NCBI GenBank assembly: GCA_965277345.1
Contig: CBDICI010000004.1
Coordinates: 1,426,001-1,490,000 of the forward strand
Direction: 5' to 3'
Length of the DNA: 64,000 nt
DNA from: CAIOYC01 sp965277345
GTDB taxonomy: Bacteria; Pseudomonadota; Alphaproteobacteria; Caulobacterales; Caulobacteraceae
In this document: positions 15,025-22,920 of the stretch, in pieces
Position numbering within the stretch: the stretch's first letter is position 1
Layout: every line of letters begins with the position of its first letter
Made by a program: the position numbers and the translations under genes
The notes under the pieces: generated by a model
Databases searched by the model: none
Told to the model about the DNA's origin: nothing
What the model saw: the letters and a program-made list of their open reading frames with translations, nothing else

Positions 15025-16388
15025 GCGCTCTTCTCCAAAATGTTTAACAGGGCGGTATGGGTTGAGGGCGCGGGGAGGCCGGGTGCAGGCCATCGACGCA
15101 TCGCGAACAGGAAGGCGAGAATCGCCATTGAGGCGGCGGGAGCGCCGACCAGGGCGACCGCAAGGCCCAGGGGGTGAGGACCGCCCAGAGACTGCGCCGT
15201 TAAGGCGATCACGGTGGGTGCGAGGCCCAGTCCGAAAGTGGCGACGATCAATCCGTAGATGCCGATCGCGAGGCCACGGAGTTCATTAGGAACCGCCAAG
15301 GTCAGGCTCGACACCGCGGTGATGACGGCGGCGACCGTCGCGGCGACCAGCCATCCGAAGAGCACGGCGAACGAGGCGATGTCCGGCGCGATCCCATAGA
15401 AGGCGCCCGGAACGGCGCCGGCGGCGCCCAGAACCGCGGCTGACAGTACGCCGCCTCGCCAGGGGGCCTTTCGGCCCGCTTGAGCCGCGATCCCGCCCAG
15501 CAACGCGCCCCCGGACCCGGCCACGAAAATCAGCACCCCCAGCGAGCTTGAGAATTGCGGGGGAGTCAGGTCGAAATTGCGGATCAGGATGGGAGCCGCC
15601 CAGGCGAGCGCCCCTAGCTCGACGAGCGAGATCATCAGCACCCCCAGGTAAAGAGGCGCCAGGAAGGCGCGAAGACTCCACAGCTCGCGAAGCGCGATCT
15701 TGAGCGGTGCTTGACCCCGCAGCGTTTCTTGGCGCGCGGGTTCGCGAAGAAAGAGCAGGACCCCGCACAAAACCAGCGCGGGCGCGCCGAAGGCCAGATG
15801 CACCAGTCTCCAGGGCGCAAGACTTGCCAGGGGTCCTGATCCGTGACCGGTGATAGCGGCCTTATAGACGGCGCCGCCGACGATGAACGCCATGGCGCTG
15901 CCGAGTGACTGGCCGGTGGCGAAAACTCCCGTTGAAAGCGACCGATGCCGGGGCGGGAACAGGTCGGCGATGAGCGACAGCGCCGCGGGCGCCACGATCG
16001 AACTGCCAAGTCCGGTCAACATCCGGGTGGCGACCAGCACGCCGAACGCCGACGCACAGGCCGCAGCAATCGTGGCTACGCCCCAGATCGCAGTGGACGC
16101 AATCAGCAGTCGCACGCGATTGCGGCGGTCCACAAGGCGACCCATGGGAACGACAGCGGCGGCGTATACCAGCCCGAACGCGGCGCCCTGCAGTATGCTG
16201 AGCTGGACGTCGGTGAAACCGAGGTCGCGCTTGAGCGGATCGCCGACCAGCAGAATGACGGTTCGATCCGTCTGGCTGAGCAGCCCGACCAGAAAGAGGA
16301 TCGCCAAGGAGATCAAGGCTACACCCGTGGGCGGAAATCCTGTCTCCGCAGGCGGCTGCCCCCGCGCCTGGGTGGCGGAATGGCTCAC
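15021..16388 (-). CDS. MFS transporter
   Basis: A 455-residue major facilitator with about 12 hydrophobic segments. The A-motif region reads GRLVDRRNRVRLL after TM2, the first helix carries QTDRTVILLVGDPLKRDLG, and helix 5 contains GQSLGSAMAFIVGG. It resembles the spinster/ExuT-like carriers used for organic acids and peptides. The start is GTG 16388, overlapping the stop of the upstream serine hydrolase (GTGA). In the mlr microcystin-degradation cluster an MFS-type protein (MlrD) holds the equivalent position beside peptidases. Here it would move the peptide or its fragments across the inner membrane. Confidence 0.9.
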   Translation of the reverse strand: MSHSATQARGQPPAETGFPPTGVALISLAILFLVGLLSQTDRTVILLVGDPLKRDLGFTDVQLSILQGAAFGLVYAAAVVPMGRLVDRRNRVRLLIASTAIWGVATIAAACASAFGVLVATRMLTGLGSSIVAPAALSLIADLFPPRHRSLSTGVFATGQSLGSAMAFIVGGAVYKAAITGHGSGPLASLAPWRLVHLAFGAPALVLCGVLLFLREPARQETLRGQAPLKIALRELWSLRAFLAPLYLGVLMISLVELGALAWAAPILIRNFDLTPPQFSSSLGVLIFVAGSGGALLGGIAAQAGRKAPWRGGVLSAAVLGAAGAVPGAFYGIAPDIASFAVLFGWLVAATVAAVITAVSSLTLAVPNELRGLAIGIYGLIVATFGLGLAPTVIALTAQSLGGPHPLGLAVALVGAPAASMAILAFLFAMRRWPAPGLPAPSTHTALLNILEKSA

Positions 16389-17980
16389 TTCGTCGCCCTT
16401 TCAAAGGCGAGCCTTCGCGTCCTGACGGAAGAAAACCGGAAGCCGGAGTGGTCCGACCCGAACTCCAGTATCCCCCCGAGCGGAAGGAGTGGGTTGCCGG
16501 TCTTGCAGGACCAGACGCCGGTCGTCAGCGGTTGGAGCTGGTAGTCCACCCCGCCGAAGGAGCCCCGCATATGAAGCGTGGCGAGGTGGCCCTCGACCCG
16601 AATGGTGGCTTTCGCGTGCGCCGGGCGACAGACGTAAACGCCTTCAAGGCCGCTATCTTTAAGTGTTCCAGCGCTTGTCGGGGCCGTGACGGCCGGGAGG
16701 CGGTGGTGTTCGCCGAATACGCAGAGATCGAGTTCCGCCGCGCGCCCCGCTCCATCCACGACGGCCTGGAGTTCGGCCGGATAAGCCACGCTACTCGACA
16801 CCCAGGAACGGGTGCCGGCCTCGAAACCCACGACTGAGCTGAAAACCTCCGCTGCTGTCGTCTCCCCACTCCCGGTGACAGCGATCGCCGTGCCGCCTGT
16901 GGCGTCGTAATAGGCGCCCAGCGGCAAGGGCGCGGGGCGATCCGACGGCGGATCCGACGCCAGATTGGGGATCAAGAGGTCGAGGACGCGCTTGGTGAGC
17001 GTGGTGGGATCAATAACGCCCGACCGGTTCGTCAGGATCACGACGGCAAGGTCATGATCGGGCGCCTTCAGCATTTGGCTTGCCCCGCCGACGACGCCGC
17101 CGGCATGATGCACGATGCGGGTTCCCCGATACTCTGAGACGAACAGCCCCAGCCCGTAACCGCTTGAAGCGCCGTTGTTCAGCACATAAGGCGTCTTTAA
17201 CGCCGCCCAGGTCGCCGCACTGCCCATGGTAGGCGCATCCATGTGCGCCAGCCACTTCAACATGTCGTCGACCGTTGAAACGACGCCGCCCTCCCCTTTG
17301 ATCGGGGGGCCAAAGACGCCGCGCGAGAAGCCGCCCGTGAGGGTGGGCACATGCAAGGTAGCGCTGTTCGCCAGCAAGTCCGTGTCCAGCGGCCAAAGCA
17401 GGGTATCCTGCATGTCGGCGGGTCCGAACACCCGCTCCTGAAGCACCATGGCGAGCGGCTGATCGCAGATGCGCTCAACGATTTCCGTCAGAAGGACATA
17501 GCCGCCGTTGCAGTAGTTCCAGCTCTCACCCGGATTGAAATTGACGTCCTGCTGGCTAACCAGAAGCGCAAGTTGCGCCCCGTCCGGGACGGAGCGGCCG
17601 ACGCCGCTGAATTGCATGATCAGGTCGAGGCTGTCGCGCATCCCGCTGGTATGGGACATGAGCTGACGTAGGGTGATGGCCTCCGCCCACTCGGGTAGTT
17701 CGGGCAAGTGGCGGCGTGGACTGTCCTCCATCGACAGTCGGCCTTCTTCCGCGAGCAGCATCACGATCAGACAGCAGAAGTGCTTGGTGGTTGAACCGAT
17801 CCGCATCCGCATCGACGGCGTCAGCGCAGCCGGCAGTTCGACGCTCGCCAGACCGAACGCCCGATGATAGATTGGCGTACCGCATTGCGCGACGCCGACG
17901 GCGAGCCCAGGCGCATCGGTTCGATCGAACGCGGAGAACAGGTCGTCGAGAGCGGCCTCTACCTCTCGTGCAGCCATCAT
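16385..17980 (-). CDS. D-aminopeptidase-type serine hydrolase (class C beta-lactamase fold)
   Basis: A 531-residue penicillin-recognising hydrolase. The catalytic residues are S63-T-T-K66, Y156-C-N158 and the H292-A-G294 box in place of KTG. Positions, the His box and total length fit Ochrobactrum D-aminopeptidase (520 residues; Ser62, Lys65, Tyr153, Asn155, His287 from memory), which releases N-terminal D-residues. They also recall MlrB of microcystin degradation. The last 200 residues would be the extra beta-barrel domains. There is no signal peptide, so it acts in the cytoplasm. It lies 74 bases downstream of the TonB receptor and is coupled to the MFS gene. Confidence 0.83.
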   Translation of the reverse strand: MMAAREVEAALDDLFSAFDRTDAPGLAVGVAQCGTPIYHRAFGLASVELPAALTPSMRMRIGSTTKHFCCLIVMLLAEEGRLSMEDSPRRHLPELPEWAEAITLRQLMSHTSGMRDSLDLIMQFSGVGRSVPDGAQLALLVSQQDVNFNPGESWNYCNGGYVLLTEIVERICDQPLAMVLQERVFGPADMQDTLLWPLDTDLLANSATLHVPTLTGGFSRGVFGPPIKGEGGVVSTVDDMLKWLAHMDAPTMGSAATWAALKTPYVLNNGASSGYGLGLFVSEYRGTRIVHHAGGVVGGASQMLKAPDHDLAVVILTNRSGVIDPTTLTKRVLDLLIPNLASDPPSDRPAPLPLGAYYDATGGTAIAVTGSGETTAAEVFSSVVGFEAGTRSWVSSSVAYPAELQAVVDGAGRAAELDLCVFGEHHRLPAVTAPTSAGTLKDSGLEGVYVCRPAHAKATIRVEGHLATLHMRGSFGGVDYQLQPLTTGVWSCKTGNPLLPLGGILEFGSDHSGFRFSSVRTRRLAFERATK

Positions 17981-18054
17981 TCGAATCCTACTCTGCGGAA
18001 CGCGTACAGCCTGAACGATCCGCGCCGACGCCGTCGACGCGGATCCTTGTGCGG

Positions 18055-20352
18055 TCAGAACTTGGCGGACGCTGTGATCCCGAACGTCCGTGGGCGGGCG
18101 GTCGTGATGAGCTCTTGGTTGGTCAAGGTCAGGGCGGACCCGGTGGCAGAATACTGCGCGCGTTCATCTCCGACGTTGCGAACGAAGGCGGTGAGGGCGT
18201 AGCGCTCGTTCTCCAAGCCCAGCCGCAGGTCGACCAAGCCATAGGACTTCAGATCGAACTGCGGGTTGCCGGCGCTCGCGTCGAAGCTGGCGTGTCGATC
18301 GCCCATGCCCCGATAAGAGGCCCCGGCGACGCCGGACCAGTCGGCGAACAGGGGGCGGCGGTATTCCGCGAATACCGAACCGCTGAACTTGGGCGTATTG
18401 GGCAGGCGTTCTCCAGCGCGGGCGCCGATCACCGGAATGGCGTCTGACAGGGTCGCATCGACGTAGGAGAAGCTGTAGCCGATCGTCAGCGGACGGATTG
18501 GGCGAACGGTCCCAGAGGCCTCGAAACCCTTGCTCGTCGCCGAGCCGCCGTTCGCGCGGCCGCTGAAACCGCCCGTGGCGGACGTAATCTGAATCTTGCT
18601 CCAGTCGATATAGAAGGCCGCAAGTTGGAGATCGGCTCGGCCGTCCCAGAACCTGGTCTTGTAGCCGACCTCGTAGTTTACCAGCGTATCACTCTGGAAG
18701 GTCGGCGGCAGGATCGCCGCGCCTGCGCCCGGCACGATCACGTTCGGGCCCCCGGGACGATACCCACTGGCCACGCGGAAATAGGCCGTTTGATCGTGTG
18801 TGAGGTGGTAGCGCAGCGTTCCGAGGTAGGTCACCTCGTCCTCGCTTGAAGTCGTCAGCGGCACATTCGCGCCCGCGAGAGGCCCGCCGTTCGTCTGGCT
18901 GAAGTCCTGGTCGTCGCGGCCGTAGCGAAGGCCGCCTGAGATCTCGAACTTGGGTGTTATGGCGTAGGTGAGCTGCCCGAAACCTGCGTATTCCCGATAG
19001 TGGGAAGGAAGGCTGATCGACAGCACGGGATTGAAGAAGGGATTGGGCTGCCCGTTGGCGAGGTTACCGATCACAGTCTGGCGATTGGTGGAACTTTCAT
19101 CATCGAAGAAGAAGCCCACGAGCCAGGAGAATCTCTGTCCCGAAGGCGAGGTCAGGCGAAGTTCCTGGGTTGTCTTCTTCGTGTCGGCGTTGACCCGGAT
19201 GTCGGTGGTCGCGGCGCCGGGAACGCCGTTCAGCCCGAGGAGGGCGGGCATGGAGAGCGCAAAGCCCGTTGGCGTATCGGTGAAGTCCGGGTCCTGGAAC
19301 AGCGAAACCCGCTGGTAGGCGGTGATGGAGCTCAACGTGGCCCAGCTAAGGTCATAGTCGATGCTCAAAGCGCCTTGGCCGAACTTGAGCGACGTGGGTT
19401 CGGTTCTCGCCATGCCCTGGTCCAGGCCGCCAGCCGCGGGCTTCGCCGTCGTCCGATTGTAAAGCACCCCATCGCTGCTGCCGCGATCGAGATCCTGATA
19501 GATACCGCTGAGCTGAATCCTGAGTCTTTCGGTGGGTTGAAAGAGCAGGGCGCCGCGGACGTTGGTGAGCTGCAGGTCGTTGATGTTCTTGAGGCGAAGT
19601 CTGCTGTTATCGACGTAGCCGGCGTCGTCCTGATGGGATACCGACACCCGAAACCCTAGCTTGTCTATTACAATGGGCCCCCCGATCGCCGCTCTGACGA
19701 CGTAGTTGGTTCCGCCCCCATCGGTGGAAGACACCTCGCTCTCCGCCACGCCCTGATACGTGGTCAGGCTCGGATTGCGATAGACGTAAGAGACAAGACC
19801 TCCCATCGAGCTGGCGCCGTAGAGCGTGCCTTGCGGGCCGCGCAGGACTTCCACCCGGTCCGTATCCCAAAGTGCGGCGTCGAGCGCGAGAAGGCCCCCA
19901 AACGCAAAGGACGATGAGGAGCCGTAAGGCACGCCGTCCAAGACGACGCCCACGAGAGGAGACGGCTCGCTGCCCGTATTGATGCCGCGGATACTGAGGG
20001 TCTGGGCTCCGGCGCCGCCTCCATTGAAATTCAGGCTGGGAACCAACGCCGCGAAGTCGGAAAGGTTGTGCGCGCCCAAGCGATCGAGATCGCCTCCGGT
20101 GATGGCCGACACCGCAGCCGGAACGTCGTTGAGTTTCTGAGCGCGCTTTTGCGCCGTCACCACAACCTCGGTCAAGGTGGCGGCCTGCTGGCCGTCCTGC
20201 AGGGAGGTTTGGGCCACCGGGCCGGAGGCGGCCTGCTGGGTCTGCCCGACAGGATTGGAGGCTTGCCCGGGGCTATCGACCTGAGCCTTCGCGCCCGCTG
20301 CGCCAACCAACATGGCGCTCGCGCACACGCCCGTAAGCCAAAACCCCCGCAT
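18055..20352 (-). CDS. TonB-dependent outer-membrane receptor
   Basis: A 765-residue TonB receptor. A signal peptide ends at GAKAQ. The TonB-box region is TLTEVVVTAQKRAQKLNDVPAAVS. The plug contains LSIRGINTGSEPSPLVGVVLDGVPYG and VEVLRGPQGTLYGASSMGG, and the barrel ends in ...TFGITASAKF with the terminal Phe required by BamA. The start ATG is preceded by AGGAGG on the minus strand. It leads the catabolic operon and is divergent from the XRE-cupin regulator, with GGCAA/TTGCC sites in the shared promoter region. It likely imports the peptide-like substrate across the outer membrane. Confidence 0.95.
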   Translation of the reverse strand: MRGFWLTGVCASAMLVGAAGAKAQVDSPGQASNPVGQTQQAASGPVAQTSLQDGQQAATLTEVVVTAQKRAQKLNDVPAAVSAITGGDLDRLGAHNLSDFAALVPSLNFNGGGAGAQTLSIRGINTGSEPSPLVGVVLDGVPYGSSSSFAFGGLLALDAALWDTDRVEVLRGPQGTLYGASSMGGLVSYVYRNPSLTTYQGVAESEVSSTDGGGTNYVVRAAIGGPIVIDKLGFRVSVSHQDDAGYVDNSRLRLKNINDLQLTNVRGALLFQPTERLRIQLSGIYQDLDRGSSDGVLYNRTTAKPAAGGLDQGMARTEPTSLKFGQGALSIDYDLSWATLSSITAYQRVSLFQDPDFTDTPTGFALSMPALLGLNGVPGAATTDIRVNADTKKTTQELRLTSPSGQRFSWLVGFFFDDESSTNRQTVIGNLANGQPNPFFNPVLSISLPSHYREYAGFGQLTYAITPKFEISGGLRYGRDDQDFSQTNGGPLAGANVPLTTSSEDEVTYLGTLRYHLTHDQTAYFRVASGYRPGGPNVIVPGAGAAILPPTFQSDTLVNYEVGYKTRFWDGRADLQLAAFYIDWSKIQITSATGGFSGRANGGSATSKGFEASGTVRPIRPLTIGYSFSYVDATLSDAIPVIGARAGERLPNTPKFSGSVFAEYRRPLFADWSGVAGASYRGMGDRHASFDASAGNPQFDLKSYGLVDLRLGLENERYALTAFVRNVGDERAQYSATGSALTLTNQELITTARPRTFGITASAKF

Positions 20353-20437
20353 CCCTGCCTCCTCGTATTGGGCCGCTACAGACCGCTATGGCCGCGCCGC
20401 CTTCGATGGGCGAACCATGATATAGAAATGTCATTTT

Positions 20438-20466
20438 GGCAATATCTTTCTATGTGGCAAGTTGCC
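20438..20466. promoter_or_regulatory. Candidate operator cluster in divergent promoter
   Basis: GGCAA at 20438-20442 and again at 20456-20460, 18 bases apart, followed by TTGCC at 20462-20466, gives the palindrome GGCAA-G-TTGCC. The same half-sites form a perfect palindrome at 21226-21239 in front of the dehydrogenase gene. The region is AT-rich and lies between the TonB receptor and regulator genes. It is therefore the likely binding site of the XRE-cupin protein encoded next door. No promoter boxes could be assigned with confidence. Confidence 0.55.
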
Positions 20467-20519
20467 TTACACGGATGGTCGCCCTAGAATCATTTGAGCA
20501 ACACATGCGAGCGGTGGCG

Positions 20520-21215
20520 ATGATCGACCAAAAGCTGGGCCTGGCTCAGGCGCTCAAGTCCCTTCGCCGAGAGCATGGCTGGACGCTCGCGGACGTGACT
20601 GCTCGAACGGGCATTCCCGCGCCCACGCTCTCGAAAGTAGAGAATGGCAAGCTTTCCCTGACGTACGACAAACTGGTTAGTCTTAGCCAAGGGCTTGGTG
20701 TCGATATTACTCGATTGTTCAGCGACGCTGCGAATTCATCGTCGTCCACTTTACCGGCCGCGCCGTTAACACGTCGCAGTGTTGATCGTGCGGGGGAGGG
20801 TCCTTTCATAAGAACATCGACCTATGACCACACCTATCTCGCCACGGCGGTCCTTCATAAGCACATAGATCCAATTGTTGCTGAATTGAGGGCGCGCAGT
20901 ATGGAAGAATTCGGCGATTGGGTGAGGCACCCTGGCGAAGAGTTTGCCTATGTATTGGATGGACGGGTCGATTTCTACACCGAATATTATGCCCCTTTGC
21001 GCCTTGCGCCCGGAGACTCCGTCTATTTCGACAGCAATATGGGCCACGCCTACATCGCCGTGGGCGACGACGTAAGCCGCGTCCTGTCGGTATGCACAAG
21101 TGGCCAAGGTGAGATTCTGAGCGCGCTCGGCGTCCCGCAAGACGCTCTTCAAGGGAAACTCCACGGCAAAGAACCCAGAGCCCTTCGCGTCTCACCGTTA
21201 AAGCGATCCGGCTGA
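20520..21215 (+). CDS. XRE-family regulator with C-terminal cupin sensor
   Basis: A 231-residue regulator. The helix-turn-helix occupies about residues 5-62 (LGLAQALKSLRREHGWTLADV, IPAPTLSKVENGKLSLTYDKL). A cupin barrel occupies the C-terminal half (FGDWVRHPGEEFAYVLDGRVDFYTEYYAPLRLAPGDSVYFDSNMGH). Regulators of this type sense small molecules, often amino acids or amines, and repress neighbouring catabolic genes. ATG 20520 is chosen because homologues usually begin just before the helix-turn-helix; in-frame ATGs at 20475 and 20505 are possible. It stands between the two arms of the locus, and palindromes lie on both sides of it. Confidence 0.88.
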   Translation: MIDQKLGLAQALKSLRREHGWTLADVTARTGIPAPTLSKVENGKLSLTYDKLVSLSQGLGVDITRLFSDAANSSSSTLPAAPLTRRSVDRAGEGPFIRTSTYDHTYLATAVLHKHIDPIVAELRARSMEEFGDWVRHPGEEFAYVLDGRVDFYTEYYAPLRLAPGDSVYFDSNMGHAYIAVGDDVSRVLSVCTSGQGEILSALGVPQDALQGKLHGKEPRALRVSPLKRSG

Positions 21216-21225
21216 ATCGGATAAG

Positions 21226-21239
21226 TTGCCATATGGCAA
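21226..21239. promoter_or_regulatory. Perfect 14-bp palindrome, candidate operator
   Basis: TTGCCATATGGCAA is a perfect palindrome 11 bases after the regulator stop. Its half-sites match those at 20438-20466 in the divergent promoter. It overlaps an in-frame ATG (21233) of the next gene, which supports the later GTG start at 21296 for that gene. A binding site of the XRE-cupin regulator is the simplest reading. Confidence 0.6.
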
Positions 21240-21295
21240 GCCCGTTGCCGTTGTGCAAGACTGCCCCACGGCAGCAGTCGGTGAGGACGCCCACG

Positions 21296-22441
21296 GTGGA
21301 GAAGTTCGATTTTATTGTCGTGGGCGCGGGCATGGCGGGCGCGTCTGTCGCCGCTGAACTCGCCGGAACCGGAAAGGTCGCGCTGCTCGAGCAAGAGAAA
21401 CGGGCGGGCGTTCACGCCACGGGGCGCTCGGCGGCGCTCCACTCCGAAATCTACGGCAACGCCACCATTCGCGCGCTCTCGCGCGCCAGCCGCGATTTCT
21501 TCCTAGCGCCGAGGGGAGACGCTCCTTCGTTCGCGCGACCCCGGGGATGCCTGCATGTGGCCTCCGCGGCGCAACTGGCCAAGCTGGAGGCGTTTGGGTC
21601 CCTGGTGGACGTGTGCGACGCAGTGAGTGTCTTCTCGGCGGATCAAACCCGCGCGCGGGTTCCCGTTCTGCGGGCCGAGTATCTCGCCGGCGCCCTATAC
21701 GAGCACAACGCCTACGACCTCGACGTCGACGCCATTCACCAATTCTTCCTTCGCGCTCTCGCAGGCCGGGGGGGGAAACTCTTCTGCAACCAACCCTTTT
21801 CCACGGCCGAGCGGGTCAGCGACCATTGGCGTGTGCCATTGGGGGACGACGTCCTTCAAGCCCCCGTTCTGATAAACGCCGCCGGCGCCTGGGGCGATAT
21901 CGTGGCTCGCGGCGCCAAAGTCGAGCCGGTGGGACTGGAGCCGAGGCGAAGGACGGTGGTTCTCGTCGATCCCCCCATCGGCATTTCGCCGAACGACTGG
22001 CCAGCGGTGATCGACATTGATGAGCAGTTCTACTTCAAACCTGACGCCGGCAAGATTCTTCTCTCACCCGCTGACGAGACACCGAGCGACCCCTGCGACG
22101 CCTATCCGGAGGAACTGGATATCGCCCTGGCGGTCGAGCGGGTGCAAGCCGCCGCCGACATCCCGGTCACCCGAATCCCTCATAGTTGGGCCGGCCTGCG
22201 AACCTTCGTTCCGGACAAAAGGCCGGTGGTCGGCTTCGATAGAACCGCGCCGGGGTTTTTCTGGCTCGTGGGCCAAGGCGGTTACGGCATCCAAACGGCG
22301 CCGGCGCTGTCGCGCGTCGCCGCGGCGCTCGCACGGCACGAACCGTTACCAAGCGACGTGGTCGATCAAGGTTTCCACAGTGATCAGGTCGACCCGCAGA
22401 GGCTTCGACGGCAAGAGATTCGCACCTCGCGCAGCGCGTGA
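21296..22441 (+). CDS. FAD-dependent D-amino-acid dehydrogenase, D-arginine dehydrogenase (DauA)-like
   Basis: A 381-residue flavoenzyme of the DAO family that oxidises an amino acid to the 2-imino acid. The FAD-binding GAGMAGASVAAEL is at the N-terminus, then HATGRSAALHSEIYGNATIRALSRASRDFF, and the C-terminal WLVGQGGYGIQTAPALSR. These blocks are those I associate with Pseudomonas D-arginine dehydrogenase (375 residues). GTG 21296 with TGAGGA upstream gives the matching length. The ATG at 21233 lies inside the palindrome and would add 21 non-conserved residues. The RidA gene follows, fitting an imine-producing enzyme. Substrate specificity for a D-residue is inferred. Confidence 0.82.
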   Translation: MEKFDFIVVGAGMAGASVAAELAGTGKVALLEQEKRAGVHATGRSAALHSEIYGNATIRALSRASRDFFLAPRGDAPSFARPRGCLHVASAAQLAKLEAFGSLVDVCDAVSVFSADQTRARVPVLRAEYLAGALYEHNAYDLDVDAIHQFFLRALAGRGGKLFCNQPFSTAERVSDHWRVPLGDDVLQAPVLINAAGAWGDIVARGAKVEPVGLEPRRRTVVLVDPPIGISPNDWPAVIDIDEQFYFKPDAGKILLSPADETPSDPCDAYPEELDIALAVERVQAAADIPVTRIPHSWAGLRTFVPDKRPVVGFDRTAPGFFWLVGQGGYGIQTAPALSRVAAALARHEPLPSDVVDQGFHSDQVDPQRLRRQEIRTSRSA

Positions 22442-22506
22442 GAAGGCTTGTCGCGGCGACTTCGTCTCAATTGCGCGAACGACGGGACCCAACGGGGTAT
22501 TTGACG

Positions 22507-22893
22507 ATGAAAAAGAGAATCGGCGGTGCAATCTTGGGGCCCGGGGGCGCCCAGTTGCCGCTTTCAGCCGCCATTGAGTTAGAGGGCCTGATCTTCGTTT
22601 CGGGACAACTGGCGCTAAGGGAGGGGGTCATCTCCGGCGCCGACGTGCAGGAGCAAACCGAAATCGCCATTGACGCTCTTGAGGGCATTCTCATTGAAGC
22701 AGGGCTGACGCTTGGCGATATCGTCAAAACGACAATCTGGCTGGCGCGGCAGGAGGATTTTGCGGCCTTCAACGCGATCTATGGTCGGCGCTTCCGACCA
22801 CCATATCCTGCGCGCGCCACGGTCGTGTCCGCATTGGCCCTGCCCGGCGCGCTTGTCGAGATCGAAGCGATCGCCGTTCGTCCCGTGATCTAA
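22507..22893 (+). CDS. RidA family imine deaminase
   Basis: A 128-residue RidA/YjgF/UK114 protein that hydrolyses reactive 2-imino acids to 2-keto acids and ammonia. The signature is the C-terminal PARATVVSALALPGALVEIEAIAV, with the catalytic Arg in the PAR motif, and the N-terminal FVSGQLAL block. ATG 22507 is used; the frame is open to 22438, which overlaps the previous stop. Its place directly after an imine-producing FAD dehydrogenase and before an M81 peptidase makes it part of the same pathway rather than the housekeeping copy. Confidence 0.92.
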   Translation: MKKRIGGAILGPGGAQLPLSAAIELEGLIFVSGQLALREGVISGADVQEQTEIAIDALEGILIEAGLTLGDIVKTTIWLARQEDFAAFNAIYGRRFRPPYPARATVVSALALPGALVEIEAIAVRPVI

Positions 22894-22920
22894 GCGACTC
22901 CCCCCGAGAGGTCTGATCCC

